A stretch of DNA of 5,742 nucleotides from JAZRGE01 sp045644025 (GTDB taxonomy: Bacteria; Bacillota; Clostridia; Oscillospirales; Acutalibacteraceae): NCBI GenBank assembly GCA_045644025.1, contig JAZRGE010000098.1:1-5742 (forward strand), written 5' to 3'. Below the pieces are notes generated by a model. That model ran no database searches and had not been told where the DNA came from. It was given only the letters and a program-made list of their open reading frames with translations. Both the position numbers and the translations under genes were made by a program. This document shows, piece after piece, positions 1 to 4,841 of this stretch (position 1 is its first letter; the number at the start of each line of letters is the position of its first letter).

Positions 1-156
1 CTTCCTAAGACCGCTTGGCCTCCGACTTCCCTCCTGCTTGATTGATTCTTCGTCTTTTTCATTAAATTGCGGTTTCACAAACAACTGTACTTTATCAAAG
101 AATTTGCTATCAGGCTGATTTATTTCTATAATATATCTGCTCACACCTCTAAGCAT
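1..156 (-). CDS. 5' part of a small gene of unknown function (cut by the window edge)
   Basis: The reading frame opens with ATG at 156 and stays open for 52 codons to the window edge, so the C-terminus is missing. It was chosen because a strong Shine-Dalgarno sequence (GGGGAGG, 169-163) lies six bases before the ATG. The protein starts MLRGVSRYIIEINQPDSKFF, followed by a short hydrophobic beta-like stretch (VQLFVKP) and then a charged, Lys/Glu/Arg-rich tail. It has no signal peptide or membrane segment, so it is probably cytoplasmic. From memory it resembles short conserved clostridial proteins of unknown function that begin with a similar Gly-Val-Arg/Lys-Ile-Ile-Glu pattern, but I cannot verify this. 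Its ribosome binding site lies inside a strong hairpin (159-208), so translation or read-through into it may be controlled. I do not assign a function. Confidence 0.68.
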   Translation of the reverse strand, partial: MLRGVSRYIIEINQPDSKFFDKVQLFVKPQFNEKDEESIKQEGSRRPSGLRK

Positions 157-158
157 AA

Positions 159-208
159 AAAACCTCCCCAACGTCTTTTTGATATAGTTGACATTTTGGG
201 GAGATTTT
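159..208 (-). terminator. Intrinsic-terminator-like hairpin that also covers the next gene's ribosome binding site
   Basis: Read on the minus strand, 208-196 (AAAATCTCCCCAA) pairs with 171-159 (TTGGGGAGGTTTT), giving 12 Watson-Crick pairs and one G-U. The loop is 24 bases, and TGTC/GACG pairs inside it could lengthen the stem across a two-base bulge. The stem runs into six U residues just before the ATG at 156. It could end transcripts of the oxidoreductase gene. In any RNA that reads through, it would also bury the Shine-Dalgarno sequence GGGGAGG. On the plus strand the G-U becomes an A-C mismatch, which suits a structure acting in minus-strand RNA. Confidence 0.62.
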
Positions 209-211
209 ATA
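206..211 (-). promoter_or_regulatory. Weak candidate -10 element for the small gene at the left edge
   Basis: TATAAA on the minus strand (211-206) lies about 50 bases before the ATG at 156. No good -35 hexamer is found 16-18 bases upstream (the 17-base position reads ATTTTT), so this is tentative. If used, transcription would begin near 199, inside the left arm of the hairpin, and the resulting RNA could not form the full stem. Confidence 0.25.
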
Positions 212-273
212 CAATGATAGGTTTACATAAAAATTGTTGAAAACTTTGTTAATATTTTTGAAAAGCAAGGGAA

Positions 274-292
274 AACACGGCTAATTCGTGTT
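274..292 (-). other. Short inverted repeat downstream of the oxidoreductase gene
   Basis: AACACG (274-279) and CGTGTT (287-292) form a perfect 6-bp stem with a 7-base loop. On the minus strand the right arm is followed by only two further T residues before CCC. It could be a weak first terminator about 70 bases after the oxidoreductase stop codon. The stem has only three GC pairs, so chance is possible. The rest of 157-364 is AT-rich and shows no gene. Confidence 0.25.
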
Positions 293-364
293 AAAAAGTC
301 CGTTTTGTGAACATAATTTGACGATTTATGTAACCCGATTTTAACAATATTTTATGCAATAGGC

Positions 365-1816
365 TTATTTTCCGAGATACATTCCCCTATCTTTCAGGAT
401 GGAAATAAGCTTATCTACATCTACGTTCTGCACGCTCACATTATCAGCTACTGCGATTGCTGCTGCAGTGCCTGCTGCCTGGCCTGTTATTACACAGGTG
501 CCCTGAATTCTTGTGCTGGCATGCGCTACATGATCAACAGAAATGCATCGGCCGCAAACAAGAAGATTCTTCACTGTTTTGGGAGTAAGACATCTATACG
601 GAATACCGTAGCAAGCCCCGAGAAGATTACCGCCTATTGCTTTTCTCTTTCCGTGAGGGTCGTGTATATCAATCATATATGAACCGCAGGCGACGGTATC
701 ATCGGGAATCTCACAAAGAGCCGCTTCGCTTCCTTTAAGCACATATCGGCCCACAAGCCTTCTGGATTCTCTGATACCAAGTACGTTGCCCGATTCTACA
801 AGATAGCTGTTTTCAAATCCCGGAACGTATCTCTTAAGGAAATCAACCAAATACATAACCTGGAGCTGAGCCTTGATATTGGCTTCTGTGAGTTGCCTTG
901 CATCTGTTGTATCAACGCCGATAATTCTGGACATATTAACAAGCATTTCCTTAGGCCTGCCGGTGTGAGAAAGCAGTATTCTGCCCTGAGGCAGCGGAAT
1001 AAGATCGCCGTTGTCCTCAAAACCTTCGGTTCCGTAATAAGGAAGTTGTTTGAATTCTTCTTTATCAATACCCAGATCCTCAAATTTTAGCAGACGGTTG
1101 TTATACTGCAGGGGGTTCTTTGAATTATCTACATTACCCATTGTGAACATAATTGAGCAAGGCTGAACCGATGCAGCGCCCGATGTTTCGGCATTCGAAG
1201 GCTGTTCTTCCACGTTGCCTTGTTCACCATCTTCAAAATGCATCTTGTTCATGCCGACTTTATCAAGCTCGCTGTTGGCATCTGCTTCGCTACCTATAAT
1301 ATATTCTTCACCTGCACGATAGAAAACATCGCCATCGCCGGTGGCATCGATAAACATCTTGCCTTCAACAGCTTCAATGCCGGATTTTGTGTTGATGATG
1401 GCATATTTGATATCATCGCCTTCGCGAACTATATCAACAAGCGATGCATTGAAGATAATATCAACATTGGCCTCAAGGCAAAGATTAAGAAGCACCCATT
1501 TGAAAAGATGGGGACCTTCCCTTCTCATCGGGCTATCCACACCGTAGGCAAGCTGGGCTTTGGCCATACCCTGAATGATATCCTCAGCCACTCCGCCAAA
1601 AGGCTTACCCTGCCTATCCTTTGTGGCATCAAAGGGTGAAACGTGACCGTTTGTGGCCATACCGCCAAGGCAACCCGTGTGCTCAATAAGAATAACACTT
1701 TTGCCCTCTCGGCCTGCTGCAACAGCAGCACCAACGCCCGCAACACCGCCGCCAACAACTACAACATCAGCGCTATATCGAACTTCGGCCTCTTTTTTGA
1801 AAGAAACAGTACTCAT
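365..1816 (-). CDS. FAD-dependent oxidoreductase (FAD_oxidored family)
   Basis: A 483-residue flavoprotein of a broad family whose substrates are mostly unknown. The N-terminal Rossmann fold has the dinucleotide-binding glycines GGGVAG at residues 22-27 and the ribose-binding acidic residue in ILIE (42-45), followed by the family motif GCLGGMAT (48-55). A second FAD contact, ATGDGD, is at 158-163. The C-terminal cap, 421-455, with CGRCIS, the HAST region and GQAAGTAAAIA, closes the FAD site as usual. There is no signal peptide or membrane segment, so it is cytoplasmic. Residues about 176-216 form an acidic, low-complexity insertion rich in Glu, Asn and Ser. The start is supported by AAGGAGAG (1829-1822) seven bases from the ATG. 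It has its own promoter and a terminator in its leader, so it is probably a single-gene unit under attenuation. The substrate cannot be inferred from its neighbours. Confidence 0.9.
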   Translation of the reverse strand: MSTVSFKKEAEVRYSADVVVVGGGVAGVGAAVAAGREGKSVILIEHTGCLGGMATNGHVSPFDATKDRQGKPFGGVAEDIIQGMAKAQLAYGVDSPMRREGPHLFKWVLLNLCLEANVDIIFNASLVDIVREGDDIKYAIINTKSGIEAVEGKMFIDATGDGDVFYRAGEEYIIGSEADANSELDKVGMNKMHFEDGEQGNVEEQPSNAETSGAASVQPCSIMFTMGNVDNSKNPLQYNNRLLKFEDLGIDKEEFKQLPYYGTEGFEDNGDLIPLPQGRILLSHTGRPKEMLVNMSRIIGVDTTDARQLTEANIKAQLQVMYLVDFLKRYVPGFENSYLVESGNVLGIRESRRLVGRYVLKGSEAALCEIPDDTVACGSYMIDIHDPHGKRKAIGGNLLGACYGIPYRCLTPKTVKNLLVCGRCISVDHVAHASTRIQGTCVITGQAAGTAAAIAVADNVSVQNVDVDKLISILKDRGMYLGK

Positions 1817-1831
1817 AAAAACTCTCCTTAT

Positions 1832-1891
1832 TTAACAAAAAGGCAGCACCTTATTTGATGCTGCCTTCTTTGAGTTAATATAAACAAGCAT
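1832..1891 (-). CDS. Possible 19-codon leader peptide through the attenuator hairpin
   Basis: ATG at 1891 opens a frame of 19 codons (MLVYINSKKAASNKVLPFC) ending in TAA at 1834-1832, just before the Shine-Dalgarno sequence of the oxidoreductase gene. It passes through both arms of the terminator. The only ribosome-binding signal is CAGG about four bases upstream, close to the expected 5' end of the RNA. A translating ribosome would melt the terminator and stop 15 bases from the next start. A frame this short can easily arise by chance, so it is a speculative entry. Confidence 0.2.
   Translation of the reverse strand: MLVYINSKKAASNKVLPFC
1838..1869 (-). terminator. Intrinsic terminator in the leader of the oxidoreductase gene
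   Basis: On the minus strand AAGGCAGCA (1867-1859) pairs perfectly with TGCTGCCTT (1848-1840). U-G and C-G pairs extend the stem inward to 11 bp with a 6-base AAATAA loop, and further weak pairs extend it outward. The stem is followed by a U-rich run (TTTTTG). It lies after the promoter at 1936-1908 and before the Shine-Dalgarno sequence at 1829, so it would stop transcripts before the coding region. It could also catch read-through from the ClC gene. Confidence 0.78.
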
Positions 1892-1896
1892 CAAAC
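1853..1896 (-). promoter_or_regulatory. Candidate antiterminator pairing in the oxidoreductase leader
   Basis: In minus-strand RNA, GUUUGAUGCU (1896-1887) is complementary to AGCAUCAAAU (1862-1853), with nine Watson-Crick pairs and one G-U. The second segment includes the inner part of the terminator's left arm and its loop, so the two structures exclude each other. The first segment also lies in the loop of a small 6-bp hairpin, AACAGG (1901-1896) with CUUGUU (1888-1883). No known riboswitch or T-box core is recognised; the leader of about 85 bases is too short for a T-box. Confidence 0.45.
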
Positions 1897-1907
1897 CTGT
1901 TGCATTC

Positions 1908-1936
1908 ATTATATTATCTCTAAAGTGTGTTTTCAA
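1908..1936 (-). promoter_or_regulatory. Vegetative (sigma-A type) promoter of the oxidoreductase gene
   Basis: TTGAAA (1936-1931) and a perfect TATAAT (1913-1908) are separated by exactly 17 bases on the minus strand. Transcription would begin near 1901 and give a leader of about 85 bases. It is the best housekeeping promoter in the window. It lies between the ClC stop codon and the leader terminator, so the oxidoreductase can be expressed apart from ClC. Confidence 0.75.
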
Positions 1937-1973
1937 TGGATTTTAGAACAAAAAATATGGACAATATTGATAT

Positions 1974-3194
1974 TTATTTAGCTGAAACGAGATTTTTAAT
2001 AACTCTTTCTATAACAACTTCCCTGCTGCCGTAAAGGCTGTGGCGGCCCGAAAAAACGAAGGAAATGATGCATGCGGGAATGAAAATCGGCAACGTTGCA
2101 ACACCAAAAACTTCGGCCGACATTATAATGGAAGCTACCGGGCAATTTGTGACTCCGCAGAATACAGACATCATTCCAACCGCAGCAGAAAGAGCTGGAT
2201 CAAGGCCAATAATTGAGCCTAAAAGGCAGCCGAACGTGGCACCAACAAAGAACGACGGTACAATTTCTCCGCCCTTATAACCAAAGGAAAGAGTGATACA
2301 AGTGAACAAAAGCTTAAGAGCAAATGCTTCGGGCTTTGCTGCACCGCTTATTGCATGCTCAATTATAACAGATCCTGCACCGTTGTAATCTCTAACACCA
2401 ATCAAAAGAGTGAGCCCCACAACAGCAGCACCGCCAACAAGAATCCTTAGATATTCGTTCTTTATCAGAGCGGATATCTTCTTTCCGTTTTCTATAGCAA
2501 AGCAAAATATAATGCTAATAAAAGCGCTAAGCAGAGCCACCAGGCATATCTGCCAAAGTGAATCAACATTAAACGAATCAAGGGAAACGGTGTATCTCAC
2601 GCCGTTGTTGCCAAGAAGTTTGGAAATTAAATATGCCACATAAGACGAAACAACACAAGGGACTGCCGCAATTTTATAAAGTTGCTTTACGTTTATTATG
2701 CTAATAACAAACACCGCGGCGGCAAGCGGAGTGCCAAAAAGAGCAGAAAAAACCGCACTCATTCCGCACATAACGATTCCTCTTCGAAGGTTTGCGCCAA
2801 GATTGAATAATTTTATGGAAGAAACAGCGCTTGCAACACTTCCGCCCAACTGCAGCGCAGCGCCTTCCCTACCAGATGATCCACCGAATATATGAGTGAT
2901 AAAAGTGGAAAGAAAGATCGAGACAGATAACCCCTTGGGGATCTCTTCGCCGTTTCGAACAGCTTTTATCACGCTCACGGTGGAATATTTTGTATCCACT
3001 TTCAGCAATTTATAGATCGAAACAATTAATAGGCCGGCAGGAATAAGGAAATAGAGCAAATAATCAATTCCAGCAAAAGCATCGGCCGCTATATCGAGCA
3101 CAAAATGGAAAAAGGCGCCGATAAGGCCGCAAGCAACGCCTATTAAACCACCCAAAGAAATCAGTTTAACAAATTTAATAATTTTCTCTTTCAT
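1974..3194 (-). CDS. ClC-family anion channel or anion/proton antiporter
   Basis: A 406-residue polytopic membrane protein, hydrophobic throughout. It keeps two ClC hallmarks: GGSSGREGAALQLGG around residues 104-118, with the gating glutamate at Glu110, and GGEIVPSFFVGATFG at 308-322 (the GGIFAP-type motif). Where most ClCs have GSGIPE near the N-terminus, this protein has YSTVSVIKAVRNGEE (70-84), so the serine that normally coordinates the anion is absent. It is shorter than E. coli ClcA (about 470 residues) and has no C-terminal CBS domains. The ion carried (chloride or another anion) and the channel or exchanger mode cannot be decided; the typical fluoride-ClC motif is not evident. The start follows only a weak AGG seven bases away. 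It lies 45 bases after the recombinase, behind a hairpin terminator, with no convincing promoter of its own. Confidence 0.87.
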   Translation of the reverse strand: MKEKIIKFVKLISLGGLIGVACGLIGAFFHFVLDIAADAFAGIDYLLYFLIPAGLLIVSIYKLLKVDTKYSTVSVIKAVRNGEEIPKGLSVSIFLSTFITHIFGGSSGREGAALQLGGSVASAVSSIKLFNLGANLRRGIVMCGMSAVFSALFGTPLAAAVFVISIINVKQLYKIAAVPCVVSSYVAYLISKLLGNNGVRYTVSLDSFNVDSLWQICLVALLSAFISIIFCFAIENGKKISALIKNEYLRILVGGAAVVGLTLLIGVRDYNGAGSVIIEHAISGAAKPEAFALKLLFTCITLSFGYKGGEIVPSFFVGATFGCLLGSIIGLDPALSAAVGMMSVFCGVTNCPVASIIMSAEVFGVATLPIFIPACIISFVFSGRHSLYGSREVVIERVIKNLVSAK

Positions 3195-3214
3195 AAAAAT
3201 ACCTACAATATAAA

Positions 3215-3236
3215 ACCGGCGGTTTTATCCGCCGGT
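3215..3236 (-). terminator. Intrinsic terminator after the XerD-like gene
   Basis: On the minus strand ACCGGCGG (3236-3229), loop ATAAAA and CCGCCGGT (3222-3215) form a perfect 8-bp, very GC-rich stem followed by TTTTATATT. It starts three bases after the recombinase stop codon. The U-tract is short, so some read-through into the ClC gene, whose ATG is 20 bases further on, is plausible. Confidence 0.8.
3223..3234. repeat. 12-base direct repeat, copy downstream of the recombinase gene
   Basis: TTTTATCCGCCG on the plus strand. The same 12 bases occur at 4128-4139, directly before the recombinase start codon. This copy is part of the terminator hairpin. About one 12-base match is expected by chance in a window this size, but the two copies tightly bracket one gene. 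Confidence 0.3.
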
Positions 3237-3239
3237 GAA

Positions 3240-4127
3240 TTATTTTGCCATAGGATGAAATCTTTTATAGCTTCTGGAATATTTATTGCGCATCATCTGT
3301 GCATAAATATTTGTGGAAGAAATATCGGCGTGCCCCATCATTTCCTGGATATCTTTAAGCTGTGCACCGTTTTCCAGCAGATGAGCTGCAAAAGAATGCC
3401 GCAAAGTGTGGGGAGTGATATCCTTATTGATGTTTGCTTTTTGAGCATAATATTTGATTATCTTCCAGAAGCCCTGGCGTGTGAGGGGTTGTCCGTTCAT
3501 ATTGGCAAAGAGAACGTTTTCCGATTCATCTGTAACAATAAGGGTGCGAGCCTTTGCGATATATGTAGAAACCGCCTTCACAGCGGCCGGATACATAGGA
3601 ATTATCCTTTCGTTCTTGCCGCCTTTAAGATGAAGAACACCGATATTGAAATTGATATCGGAAATATTTATGGAAATAAGCTCCGAAACCTTAATGCCTG
3701 TGGCATAAAGCAGCTCAAGCATAGCTTTATCGCGGCAACCTTTATAATCGGATGCGTCGGGTTGTTGCAATAGTGTTACAACCTCTTGATTGGTGAGAAT
3801 ATCGGGAAGCTTCTTTTCTGCCTTCTTAGTTTTAATTCCGGCAGTAGGATTGCATTTGCAGATTCCCATAGAAGTTAAAAAAGTGAAATAGTTTCTGAGT
3901 GTGGCGATATTTCTGGAAACGGTGGCATCACTTTTTCCGCAACGTGTAAGATAAGCGATGTAATTGGTGATAACCTTCTCATTTACTGCCTTTGAATCCT
4001 TTATTCCTTCGGCGGAAAGGAAATCGGAAAACTGAGAAACGTCGCGCAAATAAGACTCCAAGGTGTTCTTGGAGGCTTTTTTCTCGTTTTCCAGATAGAT
4101 TGTGTACTCTATTTTGTAGTCCTTCAT
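3240..4127 (-). CDS. xerD: XerD-like tyrosine recombinase with lysine at the first catalytic position
   Basis: At 295 residues it has the usual XerC/XerD length. An N-terminal SAM-like DNA-binding domain (about 1-95) precedes the catalytic domain (about 108-285). In the catalytic set, a lysine lies in HLKGGKNER (Lys168 or Lys171), His240 and Arg243 are in PHTLRHSFAAHL, His266 is in GHADISS, and the nucleophile is Tyr275 in STNIYAQM. The first arginine, normally in GLRVSEL, is replaced: residues 144-150 read GIKVSEL, with Lys146 encoded by AAG. Xer proteins resolve chromosome dimers at dif during division. The spoIIM neighbourhood, as in Bacillus, supports XerD, though a variant Xer-like integrase is possible. 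The start is 23 bases after the spoIIM stop, with an unusual GGCGG ribosome binding site, so it is probably cotranscribed with spoIIM or proC. A strong terminator follows. Confidence 0.82.
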   Translation of the reverse strand: MKDYKIEYTIYLENEKKASKNTLESYLRDVSQFSDFLSAEGIKDSKAVNEKVITNYIAYLTRCGKSDATVSRNIATLRNYFTFLTSMGICKCNPTAGIKTKKAEKKLPDILTNQEVVTLLQQPDASDYKGCRDKAMLELLYATGIKVSELISINISDINFNIGVLHLKGGKNERIIPMYPAAVKAVSTYIAKARTLIVTDESENVLFANMNGQPLTRQGFWKIIKYYAQKANINKDITPHTLRHSFAAHLLENGAQLKDIQEMMGHADISSTNIYAQMMRNKYSRSYKRFHPMAK

Positions 4128-4139
4128 TTTTATCCGCCG
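4128..4139. repeat. 12-base direct repeat, copy at the recombinase ribosome binding site
   Basis: TTTTATCCGCCG on the plus strand, identical to 3223-3234. On the minus strand it reads CGGCGGATAAAA and abuts the ATG at 4127, so it contains the weak Shine-Dalgarno sequence GGCGG. Confidence 0.3.
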
Positions 4140-4150
4140 TTCGTAAAAAA

Positions 4151-4783
4151 TTAAATGATGCCAATGCTTTTGGCAAAGAAACCCGAAAGCAACATATCGG
4201 CAACAACACCAAGCAACGATACTCCCAGGAGAATAATGTATCTAACGCAATATATTTTGAAATCCGTTAAAAGCCCGCCTTTACTGCCCGAAGAAAAAGA
4301 TCGGATCAGAAAGGATGAAAAATTAAAAGATTCCCTGCAGGCAAAAATCACAACCAAAGAAGAAATGAATCCGGGAATGACTGATGCCACTATATAAAAG
4401 AGAAAACCCTTCAAGGCAAAAGAATGGATACAATACCCTGCTATAGCCCCTAAAACAAACCCTTTGGCAAGATCAATCAACACAAGAGCAGGAATCCCCG
4501 CAAGACCTAACCCCGATATAAAACAAAGAGAAAGGTAAAATACGGCAGGAACGGCCGCGCTGGCAAATATCTTCAAGAAACCGCCGCTCATTCTTGGCGA
4601 TGCATACATATTAAAAAGAGAACGATAAACATCTGCTTGAGGCAGATTATCCGAAACCGATGAAACAGTTCCTAAGATAAAGCCGAACAAAAGAGTTGCA
4701 CCAAAGAACAATATTGCTCCTTCGCTTTTTATAAAAGCGATTGCTTTTTTGGGAAATCCAAGTTTTATTGTTGTTCCTTTCAT
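4151..4783 (-). CDS. spoIIM: Stage II sporulation protein M (SpoIIM)
   Basis: A 210-residue membrane protein of the SpoIIM family, close to the usual length. Hydrophobic segments lie at about residues 22-42, 68-90, 92-116, 124-148 and 177-203, with a short, basic N-terminal cytoplasmic tail. In Bacillus and clostridia SpoIIM anchors the SpoIID-SpoIIM-SpoIIP complex in the mother-cell membrane, where SpoIID and SpoIIP degrade septal peptidoglycan and drive engulfment of the forespore. The start is supported by GGAGG (4795-4791) seven bases from the ATG. It lies between proC (57-base gap) and the XerD-like gene (23-base gap). A sigma-E-type promoter precedes it, as expected for a mother-cell gene. 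Its start codon lies in one arm of a perfect 12-base inverted repeat. The presence of this gene is the best sign that the host forms endospores. Confidence 0.85.
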   Translation of the reverse strand: MKGTTIKLGFPKKAIAFIKSEGAILFFGATLLFGFILGTVSSVSDNLPQADVYRSLFNMYASPRMSGGFLKIFASAAVPAVFYLSLCFISGLGLAGIPALVLIDLAKGFVLGAIAGYCIHSFALKGFLFYIVASVIPGFISSLVVIFACRESFNFSSFLIRSFSSGSKGGLLTDFKIYCVRYIILLGVSLLGVVADMLLSGFFAKSIGII

Positions 4784-4820
4784 ATAAATTCCTCCAAAAT
4801 ATTTCTAAGGAATTTATATG
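4781..4820. repeat. Perfect 12-base inverted repeat spanning the spoIIM start codon
   Basis: CATATAAATTCC (4781-4792) and GGAATTTATATG (4809-4820) are exact reverse complements separated by 16 bases. In minus-strand RNA the downstream arm holds the last two G residues of the Shine-Dalgarno sequence and the whole AUG of spoIIM. The upstream arm coincides with the predicted sigma-E -10 element. It could act as a hairpin that hides the start codon, or as a DNA operator. Confidence 0.65.
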
Positions 4821-4841
4821 TGGAGCGGACAACCAATATGC
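4813..4841 (-). promoter_or_regulatory. Candidate sigma-E (mother-cell sporulation) promoter of spoIIM
   Basis: On the minus strand GCATATT (4841-4835) matches the Bacillus sigma-E -35 consensus (G/T-A/C-ATATT) completely. After 14 bases comes CATATAAA (4820-4813), which matches six of eight positions of CATACA-H-T. The -35 overlaps the proC stop codon (TAG, 4843-4841). Transcription would begin near 4806 and give a leader of about 22 bases. Bacillus spoIIM is known to depend on sigma-E, which supports this reading. Confidence 0.6.

Noticed and set aside
188..215. Plus-strand promoter-like pair TTGACA (188-193) and TACAAT (210-215), 16 bases apart
   Set aside because: It has good hexamers but no plus-strand gene follows; it points into the 3' end of the oxidoreductase gene and overlaps the minus-strand hairpin. 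In AT-rich DNA such matches are common. An antisense RNA remains possible but unsupported.
1220..1639. Plus-strand open frame of 139 codons
   Set aside because: It lies wholly antisense to the oxidoreductase gene, lacks a recognisable domain and ribosome binding site, and contains the mirror of conserved family motifs.
1817..1973. T-box or known metabolite riboswitch in the oxidoreductase leader
   Set aside because: The transcribed leader is only about 85 bases, and no specifier loop, T-box sequence or known aptamer core could be recognised. It is kept as an unclassified attenuator candidate.
3195..3239. Fluoride riboswitch before the ClC gene
   Set aside because: The gap is only 45 bases, filled by a simple terminator hairpin; the conserved core of the fluoride riboswitch is absent.
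3255..3773. Plus-strand open frame of 172 codons
   Set aside because: It is antisense to the catalytic domain of the recombinase, whose motifs are clear; its composition is Cys/Ile/His-rich and unlike a real protein, and no ribosome binding site precedes it.
3240..4127. Recombinase as the integrase of a mobile element
   Set aside because: No attachment-site pair, excisionase, phage or conjugation gene is present, and the spoIIM neighbourhood fits a chromosomal XerD. The short flanking repeats are at chance level.
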